Of a stretch of 53,461 nt of DNA, positions 1 through 8,615 are shown in pieces; position 1 is the stretch's first letter, and each line of letters begins with the position of its first letter. This DNA comes from Elusimicrobiota bacterium. GTDB lineage: Bacteria; Elusimicrobiota; Elusimicrobia; F11. A program made the translations under genes and the position numbers. The notes beneath the pieces were generated by a model that was given only the letters and a program-made list of their open reading frames with translations, made no database searches and had not been told where the DNA came from. The stretch covers positions 1 to 53,461 of the forward strand of contig JAJVIP010000017.1 of NCBI GenBank assembly GCA_022072025.1, in the 5' to 3' direction.

Positions 1-248
1 ACGATTTCATCGTGGTTGAAATCGATAAATAGCCCCATTTCTCGTCGAAAACCGCATTTTTCCCGTCGAAAACACTCCTGAGTGATCCTGCTCAAAAAGT
101 GCCCCCATTTCGCAACTGTCTCGGCGCACCTTTACAAATAATTTACATTGGGCTGACATTGGGCTTACGTGAAATTAGGTACAATCCCGACCCGTTTTAT
201 CGACGATAAACGGGAAAAAACTGTAAAAAATAAGGGAGGATGGACCTT
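1..248. promoter_or_regulatory. Upstream region with spaced direct repeats
   Basis: No gene is seen here. CGTCGAAAAC occurs at 43-52 and again at 64-73, exactly 21 bp apart (two helical turns), each preceded by a CATTT-type stretch. CCATTTCGCAACTGTC at 105-120 is repeated exactly at 18625-18640. An AT-rich stretch (131-150) and a TACAAT hexamer (180-185) could belong to the promoter of the downstream operon, but no well-spaced -35 partner stands out. A remnant of an insertion-element end carrying repeated transposase-binding sites would look similar. Confidence 0.35.
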
Positions 249-350
249 GTGAACTTGCTGGTGTTTTTCCGCCCTTATCCCCTCAGACCTATTGACACAC
301 ACACTCAAAACCGGGGGCTGGTTGCAGGATGGGGAAAATCATGTGATTGA
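249..350 (+). CDS. Possible 33-aa leader peptide
   Basis: A GTG at 249 sits about 9 nt after the best Shine-Dalgarno in the area (AGGGAGG near 233-239). It opens a 33-codon frame beginning MNLLVFFRPYP and ending TGA at 348-350. This frame overlaps the first codons of the downstream TPR gene in another register, and its stop lies 3 nt after GTG 343, a possible start of that gene. It may be a translational-coupling leader, or it may only show that the N-terminus of the next gene is misread. No function can be given. Confidence 0.3.
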   Translation: MNLLVFFRPYPLRPIDTHTQNRGLVAGWGKSCD

Positions 351-2940
351 AAAATCATCCCCTCTCAAAATTGAGCTCCCCGCTGATTTTTCCTCGACGT
401 TCCGGCAGGTCTCTTTTTTTGTTGTCACTTTGATTTCCATCGCGGTTCCTTGCGGGGCCGAGGTTAGCGAGTTTGAGGCCATCGTGGAGTCCTATCAGAA
501 ATCCGAATTTGATCAAACGCAATTGAGGATTCTGGAGTCTCTGTCCAACCCGTCATTCGATTTATATAAGACCCCGCTACTATTGCTTTTGGCTTCGTCC
601 TATTTGGAGATGGGGGAGGTCGACCAAGCCGAGGTTTTGCTTAACGGCCTCCGCGGCATGACGCCACCCTTGAACTCAAGCGAGGCTTTTAATCTTTTGG
701 AAGCGCGATCAGAGGAAAGGGGCGGAAATTCTGATAAGGCGCTGCTCTCCCTCCAAAAAATTAACTCTGACCGATCGGTTTTTAAAAGCGCTTGCTTGTT
801 GGAAACGCAGGGGCAAAGTTACGCGGCCATTCTTAAATATCAACAATTGCTGGAATCTTTTCCCAACAGTCGGTTGACCGCGCCGAGCCGCCTGGGGCTG
901 GCGCGGTCTTACCTAACGCTTCGAGAATTTGATCATGCGCGACGGCAATTGGAGGGAGTCTCCGATCTTCCGGCAGATCTTAAGGCGCTCCAATCTTATC
1001 TCAGCGGGTCGCTTGCGTTTCAGACGGATAATTTTAAAGAGGCGCGCCGCTTTTTCTCAATGATTGATGATCGCGCGCCTCCGGCCCTTTTCGCCGCGTC
1101 GCGCCTGCTGGACGGACTTAGCGCTTTAAGAGATGGAAACGAGTCCGACGGCCAACAAATCTTAACCTCTCTTCTCACAAGCAAAGAAACAGACGCCGCC
1201 TTCCAAGCCTCCTTTGAACTCGTTAAACATTATTTGATCACCTCCCGTCCGGAAAGCGCGGTCTCTGTCTGCAACACCCTCTTACCGGCCTTAAGCAGAG
1301 ATCCCCGGAAATCCGAGATTCTTCTCTTGCGAGGCATCTCCTACGAACGAGCCGATCAGACAGACCAGGCGGTGAAAGATTTTCAAGAAGTCATGCAAGT
1401 GGGGAAAAAAGAAACAGTTGCCAAGGCGTTTGTCTTGACGGCTTCCGCTCTATGGACAAACCGTCAATTTGACCGTTTGACCACGGAGTTTTCCGCCGAT
1501 CTCAAAACCCACCGTCAGAATCAGAAAGCAAATGCCGCGTCTCAAGGCCCCCGGGCGCTGGAGTTTGAAGTATGCGATCTCTTGGTTGGAGAGGCCCATC
1601 TGAAAGGGAGACGTTATGCCGAAGCCGAGAAAATTTTTGAAGAGCTGCTGTTAAAACCTCTATCCCCCCATCTCAGTTCGAAAGCCACCGGAGGACTGGT
1701 GGCGGCTCTGGTGGCCCAACAGAAATATGGAGAGGCGGAAAAACGTCTTGATGAATTGATGGTGCGCTTTGGCGATGATCGAGCCGTCGTCAAATTCGGC
1801 CTTCTGGCGCAGGCGCATCTCTTTTGGAACAAAGGATCCTACGCGGAGGCCGCCTCGTCCTACACGAAATACGCGGAGATGTTTCCGGACGATGAAGACG
1901 CGCCGCTGGCTTTCTACATGACGGGCCGATGCCAGGAAAAAACCGCTGACCTCACGGCTTTCACAACTTGGGACGAACTCTCAAAACGATATCCGACCTC
2001 CGCTTACGCCCCTCGCGCGCTGGTTCGCTCCGCCTCCTTCGCGGAGCGATTGGGAGACAAAAATCGAAGCGCGGTTTACTATCAGAAAATGGCTCGAACA
2101 GGCGAATCCCCGATGGTTGAAGTCGCGCTCCTTCAGATCGGCCTCAACAGACTTAAGAGCAATCAAGATGAAGAGTCGATTCGAACCCTCAATCAATTCA
2201 TGGATCGTTATCCGTATTCGATCCATTCAGCGGAGGCGGTTCAAGGGATCACCGAGGCTTACCAACAGATCGCCTATGTGGAACCGCAGCAACTTCCGAA
2301 ATTGGCTGTCCAATTCGCTTCAAGCCCCACCACCGGAGAGGCTTATTACTGGATGGGCGTAAAAGAAAAAGATCCCGCTAAAGCGCTTATCCATTTTCAA
2401 AAAGTTCTTAAGGATTATCCGCGCACGCCGTCATTTGCGCGAGCGCTTTTTTACAAGGGGCAAGCGGAACTCGATCTTAAGGATTACCGACAAGCGCTCG
2501 TTTCGTTGGGGGAGTTCACCAAATCGAGCCGCGACCCCGATTTGAAGGTCATAGCTCAATTCCAACGGGCCGGAGCCCTGATGAAAGCGGGGTTCCCCGA
2601 TGAAGCTTGTCTGGCCTACGAACGCGTTGCCAAAGACGCGCCCACCTCAACCTATGCGTCAGAATCCTATTTGCGGTGGGCCCAGATATTGGAAACGAAG
2701 GGGGATTATGAAGGACAGGCCCGCGTCTATGAATTGTTCCTCAGAGAATTTCCCAACAATAAGAAGGCGAACGAAGTTTACTGGCGACTGGGGCATATCA
2801 AACGTCGGGCCGGGGCCTATCAGGTGGCGATGAATTATTACCGGAAGGTGGTTCCATCGGAGGGCGCGATCACGGCGCAAGACCTGGAGTCGGCCATCAA
2901 ATCGCTTGAAAAAATTTCTGAATCGCAGGCGCGGCCATGA
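292..2940 (+). CDS. Exported TPR-repeat protein, large
   Basis: An 882-residue frame from TTG 292, or 865 residues from GTG 343. Both starts are uncertain. A hydrophobic signal-like segment (about residues 40-57, ending VPCGA) predicts Sec export to the periplasm. The rest is a run of TPR/BamD/YbgF-like helical hairpins with the usual pattern (for example the segments starting AEAEKIFEELL, YAEAASSYTKYAEMFP and FARALFYKGQAELDLKD). TPR proteins of this type act as scaffolds, and no catalytic motif is seen. The stop overlaps the next start as ATGA, so translation is probably coupled. The neighbours place it in an envelope complex or in export of surface proteins, which is inference. Confidence 0.85.
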   Translation: MTHTLKTGGWLQDGENHVIEKSSPLKIELPADFSSTFRQVSFFVVTLISIAVPCGAEVSEFEAIVESYQKSEFDQTQLRILESLSNPSFDLYKTPLLLLLASSYLEMGEVDQAEVLLNGLRGMTPPLNSSEAFNLLEARSEERGGNSDKALLSLQKINSDRSVFKSACLLETQGQSYAAILKYQQLLESFPNSRLTAPSRLGLARSYLTLREFDHARRQLEGVSDLPADLKALQSYLSGSLAFQTDNFKEARRFFSMIDDRAPPALFAASRLLDGLSALRDGNESDGQQILTSLLTSKETDAAFQASFELVKHYLITSRPESAVSVCNTLLPALSRDPRKSEILLLRGISYERADQTDQAVKDFQEVMQVGKKETVAKAFVLTASALWTNRQFDRLTTEFSADLKTHRQNQKANAASQGPRALEFEVCDLLVGEAHLKGRRYAEAEKIFEELLLKPLSPHLSSKATGGLVAALVAQQKYGEAEKRLDELMVRFGDDRAVVKFGLLAQAHLFWNKGSYAEAASSYTKYAEMFPDDEDAPLAFYMTGRCQEKTADLTAFTTWDELSKRYPTSAYAPRALVRSASFAERLGDKNRSAVYYQKMARTGESPMVEVALLQIGLNRLKSNQDEESIRTLNQFMDRYPYSIHSAEAVQGITEAYQQIAYVEPQQLPKLAVQFASSPTTGEAYYWMGVKEKDPAKALIHFQKVLKDYPRTPSFARALFYKGQAELDLKDYRQALVSLGEFTKSSRDPDLKVIAQFQRAGALMKAGFPDEACLAYERVAKDAPTSTYASESYLRWAQILETKGDYEGQARVYELFLREFPNNKKANEVYWRLGHIKRRAGAYQVAMNYYRKVVPSEGAITAQDLESAIKSLEKISESQARP

Positions 2941-3809
2941 AACGATCTCTGGTTGCGGCGCTGATGGTTCTGTGGCCGACAGTCTTGTTGGCGGCCCTCC
3001 CGGATCCGGTTTATCAACTGTTCGAGGATGAGTCCGACCGAATGGTGATTCAACAGATGCCGTTCGAATTCGATCCCATTTCGCTTGGGTTTGACGCCGC
3101 TTCCAATGAACGGATGAATCATTTCCTCAATTCGCCCGCGGTCGCGATGACGTTGGCTTCTCTCGTGAACCTCCTTTCTCCAGAAGACATCAAGGGGTTC
3201 GAATCCACTGCCGCTGATTTGAAGGAGCGAACCCCGCTTCAATCCGTCTCCATTGAAACCTCCGCTTCCCACTCAAGTCAGGCGAAAAACCGGTCCGAAA
3301 AAATAACAACGGCCACCCATCCCATCTTAATGGACCGGGCCCGTGTATTTGAAAAAGCGGACCTCGCCCCTCTGGCTCGGGAACAATATGCTTTTGTTTT
3401 GAGATGGGACCCCAAAAATAAAGACGCCTCGAAAGCTTTGGAGGATTTGAAAACTCGAGAAATCGAAGAACATATGTCAGGCGCTCTCTCCGCGCAAAAG
3501 ATCGGCGCGTTTGATGTCGCGCTTCATCACGTCGATCGAATTCTCGCCGTGAATCCAACTCACACGCAGGCCTTGGGCCTCAAGAAACAGCTAACCCGCG
3601 AACGAAATTCTAAGGCGGAGCTGACCGACCGGGTTTCAAAGGATTACCTAAAAGGCATTGAGAGTTATCAAAACGGTCAGTTGGATTTGTCCCTCGCGCA
3701 TTTTGTTCGAGTCCTCAATTTGGATCCCAACCACAAAGGGGCTTTGGATTACATCGAAAAGATCGGGGAACGGATGAAGACGTCGTCCAAGAAGGAGCAC
3801 CTCCCATGA
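2937..3809 (+). CDS. Exported TPR protein
   Basis: A 290-residue protein starting with a clear signal peptide (MKRSLVAALMVLWPTVLLAA). The middle has a low-complexity Ser/Thr/Lys linker (about residues 95-125). The C-terminal half has two or three TPR hairpins (REQYAFVLRWDPKNKDA, ALHHVDRILAVNPTHTQA, LAHFVRVLNLDPNHKGA). Such short TPR blocks usually bind partner proteins. It overlaps the preceding stop by ATGA, and the following gene overlaps its own stop by ATGA. It probably works in the same periplasmic assembly as its neighbours. Specific role unknown. Confidence 0.85.
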   Translation: MKRSLVAALMVLWPTVLLAALPDPVYQLFEDESDRMVIQQMPFEFDPISLGFDAASNERMNHFLNSPAVAMTLASLVNLLSPEDIKGFESTAADLKERTPLQSVSIETSASHSSQAKNRSEKITTATHPILMDRARVFEKADLAPLAREQYAFVLRWDPKNKDASKALEDLKTREIEEHMSGALSAQKIGAFDVALHHVDRILAVNPTHTQALGLKKQLTRERNSKAELTDRVSKDYLKGIESYQNGQLDLSLAHFVRVLNLDPNHKGALDYIEKIGERMKTSSKKEHLP

Positions 3810-6800
3810 GACGGGTTCCCTGGGTTGCTTTTTTTCTTCTTTTGGGAAACCCCCTCTTCCTTTTTGCGGATCGGCGTCCACCGGAGACTCTCTGCCAGGG
3901 CGGCGCGTGCGGAAGCTCCTATGAAATTCCCGTTCACTCACTGGTTATGACGGGCGGTGTCGGCACATCGACACCAACCTTTCGCGATAGAGGCCATAAC
4001 ATCAGTTTCACGGTTGGCGAAGCGTTTTCAGGACAAATGAAGTGTTCCGGGGGAAACGAATGCTCTGAAGATCTGCGACTCGACATGGGCCACGGTTTCT
4101 TTGAATTCTATTCGGACCGGATTCCGATGTATGACGTTTCCTTGACGGTGAACGGAGGAAGCCCGGTCACCAACCAATTGAACATCAACTTGGGCGTCCA
4201 GTTCAAAGACGATCTGTCGGGTTTTTTGGAAGCCTCCTTCACCCAACAATCCTCCGGCAGAACGGAACTGCTGGAGCTCGACTCCGACAATTTCTTCGAG
4301 TGGTCTCTGGGAGAACCCCATATCTCAGACGGCGATTATCTCTTTCAATTTTGGTTCAAAGACCGCGCGGGGAATGTAACTGTTTCTCCCGCGACAGCCA
4401 GTGTGACCTTGGACCGCGTTCCGCCCCACTTCGGAGCCGTCTCAATCAACAACGGCGATTCCGTGACAGGAATCCCGCTGGTCCGGCTTGATTTGCAGGC
4501 AAGCGATGACAGGACCGGCGTCACCGCGGTGCGATTGGCCAACAGCACCAGCGCCGCCCCGCTCGAATATCCGTTCATCGCACCGCGCATGGCGATTGAG
4601 TGGTTGTTGGATATTTCGACCGGCGGAGAAAAAACCGTTTATGCCTGGTATCGAGACCGGGCCGGGAACTGGTCGACTCGGCCCTCCACCGACACCATCA
4701 ACCTCTACAACTTCAGACCCGATGGAACGTTAAGCTTCGTCGCGGATGGAACGAATGTGGTGGAAACGGCGCCCGGACAATTCCAAACGAAGATCATCAA
4801 TGTTCCGGTGAAATTCGATTGGGACGCCTCTCTGATCGGCATCCTTCGGTCCGTGAAACTTTCGGGAGGACCGCAACCTGTCACATTCGATCTTCCCACA
4901 ACCACCAATGTTTTTGTCCAACCGTACATCATCGCGCCTGAGTCCGGTCCTGATGGTCTCGCCACTCTTAGAGCCGTGTTTATCGATATTACCGGACGGG
5001 AAACACCTGAGACAATTAAAACCATTTATCTTGACCGAACGCCTCCTCCGACGCCATCGCTGGAGAATCTTCAAACTTTTTCATCCAGCCTGACGTTTGT
5101 GGCACAAATTCAAAACACCAAAGAAAACATTCTCTATTACACCGTCATTCCCGACCCTTCCTCGATTTTGCTGGGCGCGAGTTCCGCGACGATTCCAGTG
5201 GCCCTCGCCACGGCCCCTGTCACTTTTACTGATCTGAACTTACGGCCCAACACGCCTTATATCTACACAGTTCGGGCCTTTGACCCCTTGTCGGGATCGG
5301 TGGATCCTCTGGTAGTGGGACCGGTGGTCACTTTGGCTCAACCGCCCCTTAAAACCGTCGATCCGCAAGGAGTGGAAGTGAGCGTGATCCGTGTCGCGTG
5401 GGGAACCGCCAACAACCCGGGCGGCACAGAGTTTCGAGTTTTTTGGAGCAAAAATCCCGCGTTTCCTGCCTCCGAAACATCGTTCAGTGATTGGACCACC
5501 CAAAACCCGATGGACATCCAGGGGTTGGACGTCGGCACTCTCTATCATGTCCGGGTGGCGGCGCGGAACAGTGAAAACAAGGTCACGCCTCACGTGGATT
5601 TGGGAACGGGGAGGACCCTCAGCTACATCCAACCTCAACCCCCGGTTTCTTTCTATGCTGAACAGATCACCGCAACCTCCATTGTCTGGGCTTGGGTACG
5701 AAATCCCAGCACCGAACAGGGTTTCCACATTCTCAACTCGACGGGCGGCTTGGTGGCGGACATTCCCTTGAAAGTTTCGACCAATGTCCTCACCTATGAG
5801 GAACGGGACCTTGCGCCCAACTCGCTGGTCTCTCGAACAATTTTCTCTTACAACTTCTTGAATGATCAATTCACCGCCTCCGCTTCCAGGGGAGCGACGG
5901 CCGTGACGCCTCCGGCCGCCCCTTCCGCAGAGCCATTAACGGCACTGGGCAGTGAAATCACTGCTCACTGGGGACCCAATGGAAATTCAAGCGGCACCGA
6001 ATATCAAGCTGAAATCGCGTTGAATGAAAGTTTCACGGATCAAAGAGAAGCGAGCGACTGGACCCAAGAATTTGCCTTCCCGTTTCGAGGTTTGGCTCCG
6101 CAAACCACTTACTATGCCCGAGTTCGCGCGCGGGGACACTCCCACAACGACATTCAATTGGTGTCCAACTATGTTTTTCTGGGCGCGATCCAAACACGAA
6201 CCTTTGGGGCGCAGAACGAGCTCGATCTCACGAATTCCGCCTGGCAGCTTCGCCTTCCGCCGAACGCCATGGATCAAGATTTTGCGGTCCGCATGGAAGA
6301 AAAACCATCGAACTTTACGACCACAGATGTCGGCCTCATCCAACGCGCCACGGATAAAGCCTACCGGGAATCAAACGGTTACCGCTTCCCCATTCCCGGC
6401 GGGATGGTCGAAGTCACTTTGACCAACACGAAGGGCGCCTCCATTGACCCCATTCTCCAGAAACCGGGGGAGTTGATTCACCTCTATCAACTCTCAAACG
6501 GCCGATCGATTCAACCTACACGCTCGTTGGAGATCGGGCTTCAGTTGCCAGATCCCATGAACCCGCAACAGGAGAAAAACATATTGGCGAAAACACTCCG
6601 TCTGTGGGTGCTCGATCCGAAAACGGAAAGTTGGTTTCGCCTGCCCAGCAACGACGTGGATCTGTTCTTGAGTCGAGTGGAAGGCGGGGTCCAACGGTTT
6701 GGCGTGTTCGCTGTCATGGGAGCGGCGTCAACCGATGTCAATGAAGTGGTGGCCTTTCCTGTTCCCTGGCGGCCCAGCGGCCCCAACGCGGGGTTGGGGT

Positions 6801-7039
6801 CAGGGCAAACCGGCACTGAAGCGGGGGGAATCACGTTCGCGAACATCCCGCAAGAAGGCACCCTTCGCATTGTTGATTTGCAAGGGGCTCTTGTTAAAGA
6901 GATTCAGTTGATCGGAAATCCGACCGTCCAATGGGACGTGCGAACCACCGGCGGAGAAAAAGTCGCGAGCGGAACGTACTATTGGATCGCGGAATCGGGC
7001 GGCAATAAGAAGACCGGAAAACTGATGGTGATACGATGA
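3806..7039 (+). CDS. Large surface protein, FnIII domains, FlgD-like C-terminus
   Basis: A 1077-residue protein with signal peptide (WVAFFLLLGNPLFLFA). GAAGGAG at 3791-3797 is a good ribosome site about 8 nt before the ATG. It contains Ig-like beta-rich domains with FlgD/bacterial-adhesion phrases (YLFQFWFKDRAGN, TVYAWYRDRAGNW at about residues 180-300). Fibronectin-III modules occupy about 520-800 (YIYTVRAFD, YHVRVAARN, YYARVRARG). The last ~80 residues form a FlgD_ig/type-A sorting-like fold (WDVRTTGGEKVASGTYYW and GKLMVIR at the end). In Bacteroidota-like secretion such a C-terminus is recognised by the type IX system. Here a PorV-like gene follows at once, which fits, but no other T9SS gene is in the window. 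Confidence 0.8.
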   Translation: MRRVPWVAFFLLLGNPLFLFADRRPPETLCQGGACGSSYEIPVHSLVMTGGVGTSTPTFRDRGHNISFTVGEAFSGQMKCSGGNECSEDLRLDMGHGFFEFYSDRIPMYDVSLTVNGGSPVTNQLNINLGVQFKDDLSGFLEASFTQQSSGRTELLELDSDNFFEWSLGEPHISDGDYLFQFWFKDRAGNVTVSPATASVTLDRVPPHFGAVSINNGDSVTGIPLVRLDLQASDDRTGVTAVRLANSTSAAPLEYPFIAPRMAIEWLLDISTGGEKTVYAWYRDRAGNWSTRPSTDTINLYNFRPDGTLSFVADGTNVVETAPGQFQTKIINVPVKFDWDASLIGILRSVKLSGGPQPVTFDLPTTTNVFVQPYIIAPESGPDGLATLRAVFIDITGRETPETIKTIYLDRTPPPTPSLENLQTFSSSLTFVAQIQNTKENILYYTVIPDPSSILLGASSATIPVALATAPVTFTDLNLRPNTPYIYTVRAFDPLSGSVDPLVVGPVVTLAQPPLKTVDPQGVEVSVIRVAWGTANNPGGTEFRVFWSKNPAFPASETSFSDWTTQNPMDIQGLDVGTLYHVRVAARNSENKVTPHVDLGTGRTLSYIQPQPPVSFYAEQITATSIVWAWVRNPSTEQGFHILNSTGGLVADIPLKVSTNVLTYEERDLAPNSLVSRTIFSYNFLNDQFTASASRGATAVTPPAAPSAEPLTALGSEITAHWGPNGNSSGTEYQAEIALNESFTDQREASDWTQEFAFPFRGLAPQTTYYARVRARGHSHNDIQLVSNYVFLGAIQTRTFGAQNELDLTNSAWQLRLPPNAMDQDFAVRMEEKPSNFTTTDVGLIQRATDKAYRESNGYRFPIPGGMVEVTLTNTKGASIDPILQKPGELIHLYQLSNGRSIQPTRSLEIGLQLPDPMNPQQEKNILAKTLRLWVLDPKTESWFRLPSNDVDLFLSRVEGGVQRFGVFAVMGAASTDVNEVVAFPVPWRPSGPNAGLGSGQTGTEAGGITFANIPQEGTLRIVDLQGALVKEIQLIGNPTVQWDVRTTGGEKVASGTYYWIAESGGNKKTGKLMVIR

Positions 7040-8304
7040 AAAAGATATCGGTTGCCCTCGTGATTGGCTTTTTCGCCCATGGATCCCTTTTCGCAGATCC
7101 CGGGAAAACAGGATTGGGTTTTCTCTCCCTGGGCAATGGCGCTCGAAGCATCGGCATGGGCGAGGCCCAATCCGCTCTGGCGGAAGCCTCCAATGCTATC
7201 TATTGGAATCCGGCCGGGTTGGGACTGACTCCGTTTCCGGAATTGACGCTGACACACGCCGAACTTTTCGAGGATTCCGCTCAACAGTACGCGGCGCTCG
7301 CGCTTCCGCTCCGCAAGGGCGCGCGCGGGACATTGGGTTTTTCAGTCACGCGATTTTCCATCACGGACATCGAAGCGCGGGACGCGCAGGCCGCTCTGCA
7401 AAACGAAAAACTGGAACAGGAAGATTTAAATTTACAGGTTTCTTATGGGTTCCGCGTGGGCCCCCTTCGCCAAGGCTACGGGGGCCAGGGCGGGCTTGCC
7501 CCCCGAAGCTCGCCACAGGCGAGCGTAGGGGGGTTGTATCTGGGGGTCGGAGTAAAACGCATTTCAGAGAAGCTCGCCCATGTGTCCGCCAGCGCGTTTG
7601 GGTTTGATGTCGGAGCGCAATACCGGCCGGGGGAGGGTCCGGCGCGCGCCCTCGGGGAATGGGCGAGGCGGATGTCGTTGGCCGTGTCGGCTTTAAATAT
7701 GGGAAAGGGCCCGACCTTCGATAAAGAAGAAACGCCGCTCCCGCAAACAACACGTTTTGGTTTGGCCTACACCCATTTCCTGTGGGGAGACGCGTTAACG
7801 CTGGCCTCCGATTATGAGATCGCGAAAAGCGGTGAAAACCGGATGATGGGCGGAGCCGAATTTTGGGTCAAAAACATGCTCGCACTTCGGGCCGGTTATG
7901 TTCAGGGTCAAGACATAGGAGACGAAGTTCGTTTCGGCGCGGGATTCCGGTTCCAGACTCTTCAAATCGACTATGCCTTGGCCCGGTTTGGAGAGGCTCT
8001 CGGCGACACGCATCGCTTTACGTTGACGTTCAGGTTTGGTGAGGGCGCGGTCAAAGCGACAACAGGGCTCAAACCGGACTTGGTCGGATTTTATTTAAGC
8101 CAAGCGCAGGACGATTTGGCGGCGGGTTCTTATCATGAAGCGGTAATCAACGCCAACAACGTGTTGGAAGTCGATCCCCACAATCCCCAAGCGCTTCAGA
8201 TCCTTTTCGAGGCGGGTGAACGAATGAAAACTCCAAGCCCTCTTCCCGAACCGATGCCCCTCGAGAAAGTGGCGCCACAGGAAGAAACGAAGGACCACCC
8301 ATGA
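7036..8304 (+). CDS. PorV/UPF0164-family outer-membrane protein
   Basis: A 422-residue beta-barrel of the PorV/UPF0164 type, related to FadL. The signal peptide (VALVIGFFAHGSLFA) is followed by the family's opening pattern at about residues 23-60 (LGNGARSIGMGEAQSALAE then IYWNPAGLGL). The strand-rich middle ends about residue 330. The last ~80 residues add a TPR-like hairpin (YHEAVINANNVLEVDPHNPQA), unusual for the family and matching the TPR proteins upstream. A palindromic insert at codons about 142-166 breaks one predicted loop without shifting the frame. Family members act as outer-membrane shuttles for secreted surface proteins. ATGA overlaps occur at both ends. Confidence 0.8.
   Translation: MKKISVALVIGFFAHGSLFADPGKTGLGFLSLGNGARSIGMGEAQSALAEASNAIYWNPAGLGLTPFPELTLTHAELFEDSAQQYAALALPLRKGARGTLGFSVTRFSITDIEARDAQAALQNEKLEQEDLNLQVSYGFRVGPLRQGYGGQGGLAPRSSPQASVGGLYLGVGVKRISEKLAHVSASAFGFDVGAQYRPGEGPARALGEWARRMSLAVSALNMGKGPTFDKEETPLPQTTRFGLAYTHFLWGDALTLASDYEIAKSGENRMMGGAEFWVKNMLALRAGYVQGQDIGDEVRFGAGFRFQTLQIDYALARFGEALGDTHRFTLTFRFGEGAVKATTGLKPDLVGFYLSQAQDDLAAGSYHEAVINANNVLEVDPHNPQALQILFEAGERMKTPSPLPEPMPLEKVAPQEETKDHP
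7460..7533 (+). repeat. In-frame palindromic insert in PorV-like gene
   Basis: A GC-rich stretch with CCCCCTTCGCC and GGCGAGCG...GGGGGG arms encodes Gly/Gln/Pro-rich sequence unlike the surrounding barrel strands. It is 24-25 codons and leaves the frame intact. The same vocabulary (CTTCGCCAAGGCTACG, GGGCTTGCCCCCCGAAGC) recurs at 24929-24990 in the giant gene, which identifies a dispersed family. Confidence 0.7.
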
Positions 8305-8615
8305 TCAATAAAAATTCTCAGGCCCCAAAAAAATCCAGGTTCATCGGGGCCGTCGCGATTGGAATGGGGTTGGCGCTCATGGTTGCCATTCTTCTGTGGC
8401 GACAGAAATCATTCCTCTCACAAAACAAAGTCGAAGCTTTGGGCCTTCGAGGAACCTCCAAGGTATCGAGACCTTTAACGTCCACGCAAGTGGATCGCCT
8501 TGAAACCCACTTTCTGGATATCCAGGCTCCGCCCCAGCGTGACGCGCCGGCGATGAATCAAACGGTGAACCAAGTCGACGACATCAACCGTCTGAACGCG
8601 AGACAGCGCCCATGA
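8301..8615 (+). CDS. Small single-TM protein
   Basis: A 104-residue protein of no recognised family. A basic N-terminus (NSQAPKKSRF) precedes one transmembrane helix (about residues 14-33, GAVAIGMGLALMVAILLW). A hydrophilic tail of about 70 residues follows and should face the periplasm. It overlaps the stop of the PorV-like gene and the start of the TolC-like gene, both by ATGA. This size and topology suit an inner-membrane anchor or coupling subunit for the efflux/secretion complex encoded around it (inference). Confidence 0.7.
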   Translation: MINKNSQAPKKSRFIGAVAIGMGLALMVAILLWRQKSFLSQNKVEALGLRGTSKVSRPLTSTQVDRLETHFLDIQAPPQRDAPAMNQTVNQVDDINRLNARQRP

